From Actinoplanes derwentensis (GTDB lineage: Bacteria > Actinomycetota > Actinomycetes > Mycobacteriales > Micromonosporaceae), in contig NZ_LT629758.1 in the NCBI RefSeq assembly GCF_900104725.1, positions 3,782,001 through 3,846,000 of the forward strand: a DNA stretch of 64,000 nt, given 5' to 3'. Position 1 is the first letter of the stretch. Every line of letters starts with the position of its first letter. The notes beneath the pieces are model-generated. The model made no database searches and was not told where the DNA came from. It worked only from the letters and a program-made list of their open reading frames with translations. Both the position numbers and the translations under genes were made by a program. Positions 32,331-40,891 of this stretch are shown here, one piece after another.

Positions 32331-33293
32331 ATGTACCTGAAAAAATTCGCCCCTTTCATGGCCGGCACCATCCTCCTGAGCGCCTGCGGTTCCGGCGGCA
32401 CCCAGCCCGCCGACGGCAGCGGCTCCTCCGCAGGCAAGACCGTCGTGTTCTCGGCCCTGGCGCTGAAGATCCCGGCGATGAAGAACCTGTCCGAGGGCGT
32501 GAAGGCCTACGGCGGCGGCAAGGGCTACGAGGTCCTGGTGCAGGACCCGAACCTGGACCCGCAGAAGCAGCTCACCGACCTGAAGAGCGTCATCGAGTCG
32601 GGCCGGGCCGGCGGCGCCTGGGTGATCGCGGTGCAGCCGGCCGCCCTGTCCGACCTGGTGAAGACGGCCCAGGAGAAGAAGGTGCCGCTGGTGCTCAACG
32701 GGGTGCCGGAGGATTACGGGCTGTCCGGCATGCAGCCCGGGATCACCTTCGCCAAGATCGATTACACGGCGCAGGGCACCGCGATCGGCGAATCACTCGG
32801 CAAGTGTGTCAACGAGAAGCTCGGTGGCAAGGCCAAGGTGATCCTGACCGTGTCCGCGGCCGGCACCGCCGGCAAGGCCGAGGTCGAGAAAGCACAGCTG
32901 GACGCCCTGAAGGCGACCGCCCCCGGCGCGGAGATCGTCACCGAGGTGACGGTCGGCGAACGGGCCAAGGCACAGACCGACATCGGCAACGCCCTGCAGG
33001 GCAACCCGGACGCCGACGCGGTGATCGGCAACAACGACGAGGGCGCCCTCGGAGCGGTCGGCGCGTTCGCCGCCGCCGGTAAACAACTGCCCTGCATCAC
33101 CGAGACCGGCGGCAACGACGAGGTGCTGCAGGCCGTCAAGGCCGGCAAGATCTACGCCTCGGTGGCCCTGCAGTTCGAGGCCGACATGGTCCAGTCGTTC
33201 GACACGCTGACCGCGATGATGGCCGACCCGGCCGCCGAGGGACAGCAGCTGGCCACCCCGCAGAAGGTGATCACCGCGGGAAGTGGGCAGTGA
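32331..33293 (+). CDS. ABC transporter substrate-binding lipoprotein (sugar-binding-like)
   Basis: A 320-residue periplasmic-binding-protein type I (Peripla_BP_4/RbsB-like) lipoprotein. The lipobox is LLSAC (Cys19), followed by a Gly/Ser linker. KIPAMKNLSEGVKAYGGGKG, LKSVIESGRAGGAWVIAVQPAAL and DAVIGNNDEGALGAVGAF are the two-domain hinge features. It begins the plus operon of permease, ATPase and FAD monooxygenase, opposite the ring-cleavage operon, so the ligand may be an aromatic glycoside or related plant compound rather than a free sugar (inference). The stop overlaps the permease GTG. Confidence 0.85.
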   Translation: MYLKKFAPFMAGTILLSACGSGGTQPADGSGSSAGKTVVFSALALKIPAMKNLSEGVKAYGGGKGYEVLVQDPNLDPQKQLTDLKSVIESGRAGGAWVIAVQPAALSDLVKTAQEKKVPLVLNGVPEDYGLSGMQPGITFAKIDYTAQGTAIGESLGKCVNEKLGGKAKVILTVSAAGTAGKAEVEKAQLDALKATAPGAEIVTEVTVGERAKAQTDIGNALQGNPDADAVIGNNDEGALGAVGAFAAAGKQLPCITETGGNDEVLQAVKAGKIYASVALQFEADMVQSFDTLTAMMADPAAEGQQLATPQKVITAGSGQ

Positions 33294-34279
33294 CCCGGAC
33301 GGTCTCGGCACTGGTCTTCCTCCGGGACCGTGGCATCTTCATGCTCTGGGGCGTCGTCATCGTCGCGTTCTCGTTCTGGTGCGCGCCCTACTTCGCCACC
33401 CTCGACAACGCGCTGCTCATCGCGAACGCCGCCGCCCTGACCGCGATCTTCGCGGCCGGGGTCGGTTTCGGCGTGATGACCGGGGTGCTCGACCTGTCGC
33501 TGCCGGGCACCGCCGCGTTCTCCGCCTGCACCGCCGGCTGGCTGATCACCAACGGTCAGCCGGTGTGGCTGGCCCTGCTCACCGCCCTGGCCTGCGGCAT
33601 CATGGTCGGGCTGGTCAACGGACTGATCGCGCTGCGCGGCTTCAACCCGATCATCGTCACCATCGGCACCCTGTCGGCACTCTCCGGCCTGGCGGCGGTG
33701 ATCGCCGGCGGCTACACCTTCCCGGGCCTGACCGGGCTGACGTTCATGGGCACCGACCGCTATCTCGGGGTGCCCGCCCCGGTCTGGATCGTGGCGGCGC
33801 TGTTCATCGTGGGAACGGTGTTCCTGACCCGGACCCGGGAAGGCGTCCGGCTGATGGCCGTCGGCGGCAACGCTGAGGCGGTCCGCCGCTCCGGCATCCA
33901 CAGCGACCGTTACAAGGTGCTCGGGTTCGTCATCTCCGGCCTGTGCGCGTCACTCGGTGGCCTGGTCACCGCGGCGATCACCACCGAGGCCACCCCGGAG
34001 GCCAGCCCCAGCATCATCTTCAACGCGCTGACCGCGGTCGCCCTGGCCGGGGTGGCGCTGACCGGCGGCCGGGGCAGCCTGCCGCGGGTCCTGGTCGGCG
34101 CGCTGATCCTGGCGACCATCTCCAACGGCCTGACCATCCGCGGGGTCCAGCCCTACTGGGCGACGGTGATCACCGGCCTGCTGCTGCTGGCCTCGCTGCT
34201 GCTGGAGCGGGTCGTGCAGACCGCCGTGTCGAACCGGCTGATGTCCTCCAACCTGTCCGTGCACAAGAAGCAGGTGTGA
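33290..34279 (+). CDS. ABC transporter permease (RbsC-like)
   Basis: A 329-residue BPD_transp_2 permease with about nine to ten membrane helices. AGVGFGVMTGVLDLSLPGTAAFSACTAGWLI corresponds to the conserved GhxDLSVG region of ribose-type permeases, and GLVNGLIALRGFNPIIVTIGTLSALSGLAAVI to the LxTLG motif; a later FNALTAVALAGVALTGGRGSL holds the EAA-like coupling loop. It starts at the GTG overlapping the binding-protein stop, with the ATPase gene one base after its stop. Confidence 0.85.
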   Translation: MTRTVSALVFLRDRGIFMLWGVVIVAFSFWCAPYFATLDNALLIANAAALTAIFAAGVGFGVMTGVLDLSLPGTAAFSACTAGWLITNGQPVWLALLTALACGIMVGLVNGLIALRGFNPIIVTIGTLSALSGLAAVIAGGYTFPGLTGLTFMGTDRYLGVPAPVWIVAALFIVGTVFLTRTREGVRLMAVGGNAEAVRRSGIHSDRYKVLGFVISGLCASLGGLVTAAITTEATPEASPSIIFNALTAVALAGVALTGGRGSLPRVLVGALILATISNGLTIRGVQPYWATVITGLLLLASLLLERVVQTAVSNRLMSSNLSVHKKQV

Positions 34280-34280
34280 C

Positions 34281-35084
34281 ATGTCCACTTCCGCGCTGCG
34301 CCTGAGCGGCATCGACATGCACTACGGGTACGTCCGGGCCCTGGCCGGTATCGACTTCCACGTCGAACCGGGTGAGGTGGTCGGACTGCTCGGTGACAAC
34401 GGCGCCGGCAAGTCGACGCTGCTCAAAGTGATGTCCGGCGCCCACCGGCCGAGCGGCGGCAGCATCGCCGTGCACGGCCGGGAGGTGGAGTTCCACTCCC
34501 CCAGCGACGCCTCCGACGCCGGGATCCAGATGGTGTACCAGGATCTGGCTCTGATCGACGCCCAGGACATCTCCACCAACCTCAACATCGGGCGGGAGAT
34601 CCTCTACAAGGGCCCACTCGGCTGGCTCGGCTTCATCGACCGCAAGGCGATGCGCCGGCGGTCCGAGACCGAACTCGACCGGCTCGGGGTGCGCACCGCG
34701 CCGATGACCCGGCCGGTGGAGATGCTCTCCGGCGGACAACGGCAGGTGGTCGCTCTGGCCCGCAGCGCGATCCGGGTCAGCGGATCACTTTCCGAAACCG
34801 GCGACACCAACGGGGTCCTCCTTCTGGACGAACCCACCGCCGCTCTCGGGTATGAACAGACCAAGCAGGTCGAGGCCCTGATCCGCCGGATGGCCGGTCA
34901 GGGCGTGGCGATCGTTCTGGTCACCCACAATCTTCCGCTGTGTCACGAGGTGGCCGACCGGGTCGTCGTGCTGAATCGTGGCAGCAAGGTGGCCGACGTA
35001 CCGATGGCCGGCACCGACCCGGACCACATCGTCGGCTGGATCACCGGCGCCCGCCCCTCCCAGACCTTTCAGGAGTACCCATGA
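34281..35084 (+). CDS. ABC transporter ATP-binding protein
   Basis: A 267-residue single ABC domain: Walker [18 protein letters not shown]-loop MVYQDLALID, signature MLSGGQRQVVALARS, Walker [13 protein letters not shown] and H-loop VLVTHNLPLCH. An insert (VSGSLSETGDTNGV) separates signature and Walker B. Sugar importers of this class usually have two fused ABC domains, as in the MmsA protein encoded at 40888; the single domain here must act as a homodimer. The stop overlaps the FAD-monooxygenase ATG (ATGA). Confidence 0.9.
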   Translation: MSTSALRLSGIDMHYGYVRALAGIDFHVEPGEVVGLLGDNGAGKSTLLKVMSGAHRPSGGSIAVHGREVEFHSPSDASDAGIQMVYQDLALIDAQDISTNLNIGREILYKGPLGWLGFIDRKAMRRRSETELDRLGVRTAPMTRPVEMLSGGQRQVVALARSAIRVSGSLSETGDTNGVLLLDEPTAALGYEQTKQVEALIRRMAGQGVAIVLVTHNLPLCHEVADRVVVLNRGSKVADVPMAGTDPDHIVGWITGARPSQTFQEYP

Positions 35085-36202
35085 CCTCCCGAGTTCTCGT
35101 CATCGGCGGCGGCATCACCGGCGGTGTGCTGGCGCTGGGCCTGGCCCAGCGCGGCGTCCAGGTCGTGCTGCTCGAACTGCGCCACGCGCTGGGCGGTGTC
35201 GGCCACGGCATCACCCTGCAGGGCAACGCGCTGAAGGCGTTCCACGCCGTCGGCATCTACGACGAACTGGCCGGACACGGTTTCGCCTTCGACAAGCTGC
35301 GGATGTTCCGGGCCGACGGGGTGCAGATGATGGAGATGCCGGCACCGCCGATGGGTGGCGCGGCGGTGCCGCCGACGATGGGCGCGCTGCGCGCCGACCT
35401 GGCCGACATCCTGGCCCGGCGGGTCCGCGAGGCCGGCGTCGACGTGCGGCTGGGGGCCACCGCCACCGCCCTGGACGACCGCGGTGATCATGTGGTGGCG
35501 ACCCTGTCGGACGGCAGCACCGAGACGTTCGACCTGGTCGTCGGCGCGGACGGCATCCGGTCGTCGACCCGGCGGATGATCGGGATCGAGGCGCAGCCGC
35601 ACAAGGTCGGCATGGGCATCTGGCGGGTCGTCGCCGAACGCCCCGAGGCGATGGACTCGTCCGGGCTCTACTACGGCGGCCCCAAGTTCAAGGCCGGGTA
35701 CACGCCGATCTCGGAGACGCTCTGCTACGCGTTCCTGCTGGAGGAGAACCTGGATCGGTCGCTGGTCGGCGAACACCCCAACGGCAAGATCATGAAAGAG
35801 CACGGGCGTGGGTACGGCGGGGTCTGGGGCCAGGTCCGCGACAGTCTCGCCGACGACGCGATCGTCAACTACCAGTACATCGAAGCGGTCCTGGTGGACG
35901 GCCCGTGGCACCGCGGACGGATCGTCATCATCGGCGACGCCGCGCACGCCTGCCCGCCGCTGATCGCCCAGGGCGCGGCCATGTGCGCCGAGGACGCGGT
36001 GGTGCTCGCCGAGATGCTCACCGCCGGTGACCCGGTCGAGCAGGTGCTGCCGGCGTTCCACACGCGCCGGTTCCCGCGGGTGAAGATGGTCCTGGACAAC
36101 AGCCTGACCCTGGCCGAGTGGGAGATCCACCCGGAGACGCCGGGCGCCGACCCGGGCCGGATCATGGGCCAGACCCTGCACGCCCTGTGCGTGCCGGCCT
36201 GA
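35081..36202 (+). CDS. FAD-dependent aromatic monooxygenase
   Basis: A 373-residue flavoprotein of the p-hydroxybenzoate-hydroxylase class. The N-terminal FAD motif is VLVIGGGITGGVLALGLAQRG, the DG motif FDLVVGADGIRSSTRR and the GD motif RIVIIGDAAHACPPL. It is last in the transporter operon, joined by an ATGA overlap, linking uptake to ring hydroxylation: it would add the hydroxyl that makes an extradiol-cleavable ring for the divergent VOC dioxygenase. Substrate unknown. Confidence 0.85.
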   Translation: MTSRVLVIGGGITGGVLALGLAQRGVQVVLLELRHALGGVGHGITLQGNALKAFHAVGIYDELAGHGFAFDKLRMFRADGVQMMEMPAPPMGGAAVPPTMGALRADLADILARRVREAGVDVRLGATATALDDRGDHVVATLSDGSTETFDLVVGADGIRSSTRRMIGIEAQPHKVGMGIWRVVAERPEAMDSSGLYYGGPKFKAGYTPISETLCYAFLLEENLDRSLVGEHPNGKIMKEHGRGYGGVWGQVRDSLADDAIVNYQYIEAVLVDGPWHRGRIVIIGDAAHACPPLIAQGAAMCAEDAVVLAEMLTAGDPVEQVLPAFHTRRFPRVKMVLDNSLTLAEWEIHPETPGADPGRIMGQTLHALCVPA

Positions 36203-36221
36203 GCGACTACGACTCGGCCTT

Positions 36222-37133
36222 TTACAACTCGGCGGCCAGCTCGTCGAAGCGGGCGAACAACCAGCGGTGAGCGGGGTCGGCGAGCCGGTCCCGCCCGTAC
36301 CAGTAGCCCTCGGCCAGGACCACCTCGGCGAACGGCGGCTCGATCATCACGATCGGGCCGCCGCCGGTCAGGTGCAGGCGGGCCAGGCGTTCCGGGACGA
36401 CCGCCACCATCTCGGTGCCCTCGATCACGAACGCGAGCGGCAGGAACCCGGGCACCTGCAGCACGATGCGGCGATCGATGCCGTGTTCGCCGAAGACCCG
36501 GTCGACCGGGGTGAGCACACCCGGCCCGAAAGTGGCCACCGCGTGCGGCAGTTCGGCCAGGTCGGCGAGGCTGAGCCCGGCGCCGCCGGTCAGGCGCGGG
36601 TGACGGCGGTCGGCGATCAGCACCATCCGGTCACGCCACAGCGGTTTACGTTCGCCCTGGAACCCGAACCCCATCGGGGCGACCAGGCTGTCGAATTCCA
36701 GCAGGGTACGTTCGGAGGTGCGAGCCTTCGGCCCGATACGTTCGATCGACAGCCGTACGCCCGGCGCCTTGGCCCGTAGATGACGTACCAACGGCTCGTG
36801 CAGGACCGCGATGGCGTAATCGCTCATCGCCAGGCGGAACACCCGCTCGCTGGTGGAGGCGTCGAAGTCGTCCTCCAGATCGAGGGCCCGCGCGATCAGA
36901 CGGACCGCCCGCTGCGCCTCGGGCAGCAGATCCCGGGCGAACGGCGTCAGCTCGTAGTCGCGTCCCGACCGCACCAGCAGCTCGTCATCGAAGCGGCGCC
37001 GCAGTTTGGCCAGGGCCGCGCTCATCGCCGGCTGCCCGACCTCCAGGCGGGCGCCGGCCCGGGTCACGTTCCCCTCCTCCAGCAGAACCCGGAGAAAGAG
37101 CAGCAGGTTGAGGTCGGTCCCACCCAGGGTCAT
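36222..37133 (-). CDS. LysR-type regulator 1
   Basis: A 303-residue LysR protein starting at ATG 37133. The HTH is LNLLLFLRVLLEEGNVTRAGARLEVGQPAMSAALAKLRRRFDDELLVRSGR, and the ligand domain follows (about 90-300). It is paralogous to LysR 2, which starts only 10 bases away on the other strand; the two share the HTH, the DELLVRSGR linker and EGTEM/AGTEM in the sensor domain. Probably controls one arm of the catabolic island. The close NodD-like/PcpR-like branch responds to aromatic ligands, as best recalled. Confidence 0.85.
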   Translation of the reverse strand: MTLGGTDLNLLLFLRVLLEEGNVTRAGARLEVGQPAMSAALAKLRRRFDDELLVRSGRDYELTPFARDLLPEAQRAVRLIARALDLEDDFDASTSERVFRLAMSDYAIAVLHEPLVRHLRAKAPGVRLSIERIGPKARTSERTLLEFDSLVAPMGFGFQGERKPLWRDRMVLIADRRHPRLTGGAGLSLADLAELPHAVATFGPGVLTPVDRVFGEHGIDRRIVLQVPGFLPLAFVIEGTEMVAVVPERLARLHLTGGGPIVMIEPPFAEVVLAEGYWYGRDRLADPAHRWLFARFDELAAEL

Positions 37134-37143
37134 ACCGGAGACT

Positions 37144-38079
37144 ATGACGGTGAAGGAACGGCTGCGGGAAGTCGACGCCAATCTGTTGTTGTCGCTGCAC
37201 GCTCTGCTGGAGGAGCGGAACCTGACCCATGCGGGCGAGCGGATGACGATGAGTCAGTCGGCGATGAGCAGCGCCCTGATCCGGTTGCGGCGGCATTTCT
37301 CCGACGAGTTACTCGTAAGATCGGGGCGCGGTTTTGATCTGAGCCCGCTCGCCGAACGTCTGCGGCCGGCCGTCGCCGAAGCGGTGGAGGCCGCGGAGGC
37401 CCTCCTGGGGACGCAGCGCGAGTTCGACGAGGCGTCCAGTACCCGGCGGTTCCGGGTGAGCATGTCGGAGTACGCGATGACCGTGCTCGCCGAGCCGTTG
37501 ACCCGTCTGATCGCCGAGCAGGCGCCGGGGTGTTCGGTGGCTCTGGACGTGCTCGACGTGTTCGGGGCCCAGTTGGAGACGCAGCTGATGCGCCGGGACC
37601 TGATCGTCGGGCCGCTGGGTTTCGACTTTCCGGGGCAGACCCAGCCGGTGTTCACCGATCACCTGGTGTGTGTGGTGGCCCGGGACAATCCGCGGCTGTC
37701 CGGTGGGGCGCTGACCGTGGACGATCTGGCGGCGATGGCGCACGCGGTGGCCGAGTTCAGTGCCGCCGGCGAGCACAAACGCCCGTTGGAGAAGGCTCTG
37801 GAACGGCACGGGCTGGCCGACCGGACCGTGCTGGTGCAGGTGACGAGCCTGTTGACGTTGCCATTCGCGGTGGCCGGCACCGAGATGTGCGCGTTCATGC
37901 CGTCCCGGCTGGCCCGCCGATGCCTCACCTTTCTGGACTTGACCATTGCTCGTACGCCCCTCGAAACGGTCCACATCACCGAGGCGGCCCACTGGTACGG
38001 CGGCCGGGAACGCGATCCGGGCGTGGCGTGGTTACAGCGGCTGCTCTACGACGTGGCGGTGGCGGTCGAGGCCGAGTAG
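37144..38079 (+). CDS. LysR-type regulator 2
   Basis: A 311-residue LysR protein, ATG at 37144 or GTG at 37150. The HTH reads ANLLLSLHALLEERNLTHAGERMTMSQSAMSSALIRLRRHFSDELLVRSGR. Paralog of LysR 1, divergent with a 10-base gap, so its promoter must lie inside the LysR 1 coding sequence and the reverse. It precedes the MBL hydrolase and cupin genes by 106 bases. Mutual cross-regulation is likely (inference). Confidence 0.85.
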   Translation: MTVKERLREVDANLLLSLHALLEERNLTHAGERMTMSQSAMSSALIRLRRHFSDELLVRSGRGFDLSPLAERLRPAVAEAVEAAEALLGTQREFDEASSTRRFRVSMSEYAMTVLAEPLTRLIAEQAPGCSVALDVLDVFGAQLETQLMRRDLIVGPLGFDFPGQTQPVFTDHLVCVVARDNPRLSGGALTVDDLAAMAHAVAEFSAAGEHKRPLEKALERHGLADRTVLVQVTSLLTLPFAVAGTEMCAFMPSRLARRCLTFLDLTIARTPLETVHITEAAHWYGGRERDPGVAWLQRLLYDVAVAVEAE

Positions 38080-38185
38080 GCGTTTCTCGTATGCCAGCGA
38101 TCGCTGGTGGCGATGCCTTCACTTCTTGTCACCGGTGCTGCCGTGGATGTCCCATGGTGTGACTGCCGACACGAAGGAGCATCCA

Positions 38186-39103
38186 GTGACCTGGGACGAC
38201 GGCAACCCGTATGTGGATCGGCTGACCGAGGGTGTGCACGCCTACGTGCAGCCGGACGGCGGCTGGATGGTGAACAACTGTGGGGTGATCGCCGACGCCG
38301 CGGGCACGGCGATCCTGGTCGACACCACGTCGACCGAACGCCGGAACCGGGCGATGCTGGCGTCCCTGCACGCGGCGCCGCTGGCAGTGGTGAATACCCA
38401 TCACCATCCGGATCACACGTACGGCAACGGGTTCCTGCCGGCGCAGACCCTGGTGATCGGGCACGAGAAGTGCCGGGACGAGGTGCTGGCCGCGGGGCTG
38501 GAGGCGACGAAGGTGATCACCGCCCCGGATTACGGGAACCTGGTGCTGCGCCCGCCGAACCTCACCTTCAACGACACGATGACGCTTCATCTGGCGGACT
38601 TCCCGGTCGCGTTGCAGCACGTCGGGCGGGCGCACACCAGCAACGACGTAGTGGTGTGGCTGCCGGAACAGCGGGTGCTGTTCGCCGGGGACCTGGCGTT
38701 CGCGGGCGGGCAGCCGTTCCTGCTGGAAGGGTCGGTGGCCGGGTTCCGTGCCGCCATCGCGCACATGCGGGCTCTCGCGCCCGAGGTGCTGGTGCCGGGG
38801 CACGGGCCGGTGTGCCGCGGCGACGAGGTCGGGAAGCTGCTGGACGGCCTGGACGCGTACGTCGCCTTCGTCGCGGACGTGGCCGCGTCGGCGTACCAGC
38901 AAGGGTTGTCGCCTTTGGAAGCCGCCGTGAAGCACCGCGACAATCCCTATCAGGGGTGGGCGGAGACCGAGAGGTTCGTCGGCAACCTGCACCGGGCGTA
39001 TTCCGAGCTGGCCGGCAACCCGGCCGATCACCGGCTGACCGTGGCGTCGGTGTGGCCGGACATGGTCGCCTTCCACGGTGGGCCGATCGCATGTCACGCC
39101 TGA
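38186..39103 (+). CDS. MBL-fold metallo-hydrolase
   Basis: A 305-residue metallo-beta-lactamase-fold protein. Motif VVNTHHHPDHTYGNGF is the HxHxDH metal site; GRAHTSNDVVVWLPEQRVLFAGDLAF supplies the further His and bridging Asp and LVPGHGPVC the last His. The GTG at 38186 has AAGGAG seven bases upstream. The C-terminal helical part (about 225-305) resembles the cyclase or hydrolase members that act on lactones and thioesters. It overlaps the cupin gene by 13 bases. Within the catabolic island it could hydrolyse a lactone or ester intermediate. Confidence 0.8.
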   Translation: MTWDDGNPYVDRLTEGVHAYVQPDGGWMVNNCGVIADAAGTAILVDTTSTERRNRAMLASLHAAPLAVVNTHHHPDHTYGNGFLPAQTLVIGHEKCRDEVLAAGLEATKVITAPDYGNLVLRPPNLTFNDTMTLHLADFPVALQHVGRAHTSNDVVVWLPEQRVLFAGDLAFAGGQPFLLEGSVAGFRAAIAHMRALAPEVLVPGHGPVCRGDEVGKLLDGLDAYVAFVADVAASAYQQGLSPLEAAVKHRDNPYQGWAETERFVGNLHRAYSELAGNPADHRLTVASVWPDMVAFHGGPIACHA

Positions 39104-39621
39104 CCCCGCCGCGCCGGGTCGTCACCGGCCACACGCCCGGCGGTGTGTCGGTGGTGCTGTCGGACGGGCCGGTGCCGGTCAGCCGGGAACTGCCCGCCGA
39201 CGGGGTGGCCTTCCACGAGATCTGGAACACCACCGGCGCCCCGGCCCGGATCCTGGCCGCAGAGCCGTCCGAGCCGACCGAACAGTCTCTCGCCGTCCCG
39301 CCGCCGCCGTCCGGCACGAAGATCCGGATCAACGAGTTCCGGCCCGGTCACCTGGACGCCCGTGGCCTGCAGTCACCGGTGCACCGGACCGCGTCGATCG
39401 ACTACGGCATCGTCCTGGAGGGCTCGATCACGCTGATCCTGGACGACTCGGAGGTGACGTTGCACGCCGGTGACGTGGTGGTGCAACGCGGAACCGACCA
39501 CGCCTGGGCCAACCGTGGCGACGTGCCGGCGAAGGTGGTCTTCATCCTGGTCGACGGCGAGTTCGACGATTCGCTGGCGACCTCGTTGCCGGGCGGCCTG
39601 TCCGGCTTGATGCGGTCTTGA
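39091..39621 (+). CDS. Cupin-domain protein
   Basis: A 176-residue protein with a single cupin barrel in its second half: SIDYGIVLEGSITLILDDSEVTLHAGDVVVQRGTDHAWANRGDVPAKVVFILVDG, which matches cupin motif 1 loosely (Tyr and Glu in place of the usual His pair) and motif 2 with the late His. The first half (HEIWNTTGAPARILAAEPSEPT) is typical of gentisate-dioxygenase-like small cupins. Metal ligands are incomplete, so it may bind rather than oxidise. Last gene of the island; a hairpin terminator follows. Confidence 0.75.
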   Translation: MSRLTPPRRVVTGHTPGGVSVVLSDGPVPVSRELPADGVAFHEIWNTTGAPARILAAEPSEPTEQSLAVPPPPSGTKIRINEFRPGHLDARGLQSPVHRTASIDYGIVLEGSITLILDDSEVTLHAGDVVVQRGTDHAWANRGDVPAKVVFILVDGEFDDSLATSLPGGLSGLMRS

Positions 39622-39646
39622 CTTGCGGTCTTGACGCAATAAACAA

Positions 39647-39675
39647 GGGGGGCGCCGTCCCAGGCGGCACCCCCC
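39647..39675. terminator. Bidirectional terminator between cupin and sugar-permease genes
   Basis: GGGGGGCGCCG (39647-39657) pairs with CGGCACCCCCC (39665-39675), ten of eleven bases, loop of seven. It lies between the convergent cupin stop (39621) and permease stop (39695). Confidence 0.7.
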
Positions 39676-39694
39676 TCATCCCCCCAAGAAGGTC

Positions 39695-40891
39695 TTACTT
39701 GCCGCGCCGCTTGTTCAGGATGTCGAAGGCGACGGCGACGATGAGCACCAGGCCCTTGATGACCATCTGCCACTCGGGCACGACGTTCGTGATCGACAGG
39801 CCCATGTTGAGCACGCCCATGATGAGCGCGCCGATGATGGCGCCGGTGACCTTGCCGACGCCACCGGTGACGGCGGTGCCACCGATGAAGGCGGCGGCGA
39901 TGGCGTCCAGCTCGTAGTTCTGGCCGGCCGAGGCGACCGCGGAACCGGCGCGGGCGGTGGTGATGACCGCGGCGACACCGGCGAGCATGCCCATGTTGAC
40001 GAACAGCAGGAAGTTGACCCGCTTGGTCTTCACCCCGGACAGCATGGCGGCGGGCAGGTTGCCACCCATCGCGTAGATGTGCCGACCGAAGATCGTGTTG
40101 TTCATGATGAACGAGTAGAGCAGGACCAGCACGCCCACGATGATCAGGACGATCGGCATACCGCCGGCGCTGTTGGCCAGCAGCCAGGTGAGGTAGCCGA
40201 TGGCCGCGATACCGACGACCGCCTTGACGACGAACGCGATGAACGGCTCGGTGCGCAGGTCGTTGCGGACCAGCTCGCGACGGGTGCGGATCTGGCTGAT
40301 CAGCAGGCCGAGCGCGGCGACCGCGCCGATCACGACAGAGACCGTGTCGAGGTTGCCGAGGAAACCGAGCCAGTTCGGCAGCGCGCCGTTGGCCAGGGCG
40401 TTGAAGTCGCTGGGCAGGCCACCGACGGTGGTGCCGACGAAGTAGATCGCCAGACCGCGGAACAGCAGCATGCCGCCGAGGGTGACGATGAACGCCGGGA
40501 TGCCGACGTACGCGACCCAGAAGCCCTGCCACGCGCCGACGATGCCGCCGATGATGATCGCCAGCAGGACCGCGACCGGCCACGCCACGTCCCACTGCAT
40601 GACCATCAGACCGGTGAGGCCGCCGACGAAGGCGACCACCGAACCGACCGACAGGTCGATGTGACCCGCCACGATGATCATGACCATGCCGATGGTCAGG
40701 ATGAACACGTACGCGTTCTGCTGGATCAGCGACACGACGTTGTTCGGCAGCAGCATCAGTCCGTTGGTGTCGAACTGGAACCACAGGGTGATCACGACCA
40801 GCGCCGCGACCATCACGTACTGCTTCAGGTTGCCGCCGAGGTAGCCGGCGAGCGAGCCGCCCTCGGTCTTGGTCTTGGTGGCCGTGCTCAC
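39695..40891 (-). CDS. mmsB: Multiple-sugar/xylose ABC transporter permease
   Basis: A 398-residue permease of the XylH/MmsB type, with about 10-12 helices. Conserved blocks are [25 protein letters not shown] (GHIDLSVG), [18 protein letters not shown] and [36 protein letters not shown]. The ATG at 40891 overlaps the ATPase stop by 4 bases. It completes a chvE-mmsA-mmsB sugar importer whose sugar (xylose, galactose, glucose or arabinose) cannot be told apart by sequence alone. Confidence 0.9.
   Translation of the reverse strand: MSTATKTKTEGGSLAGYLGGNLKQYVMVAALVVITLWFQFDTNGLMLLPNNVVSLIQQNAYVFILTIGMVMIIVAGHIDLSVGSVVAFVGGLTGLMVMQWDVAWPVAVLLAIIIGGIVGAWQGFWVAYVGIPAFIVTLGGMLLFRGLAIYFVGTTVGGLPSDFNALANGALPNWLGFLGNLDTVSVVIGAVAALGLLISQIRTRRELVRNDLRTEPFIAFVVKAVVGIAAIGYLTWLLANSAGGMPIVLIIVGVLVLLYSFIMNNTIFGRHIYAMGGNLPAAMLSGVKTKRVNFLLFVNMGMLAGVAAVITTARAGSAVASAGQNYELDAIAAAFIGGTAVTGGVGKVTGAIIGALIMGVLNMGLSITNVVPEWQMVIKGLVLIVAVAFDILNKRRGK

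Noticed and set aside
37134..37143. Normal promoter between the LysR genes
   Set aside because: Only 10 bases separate the starts, too few for one promoter, let alone two.
26158..39621. Nicotine (pyridine) degradation cluster
   Set aside because: One hydrolase resembles the nicotine-pathway C-C hydrolase, but nicotine dehydrogenase and amine oxidase genes are lacking; the molybdenum hydroxylase is 13 kb away and separately placed.
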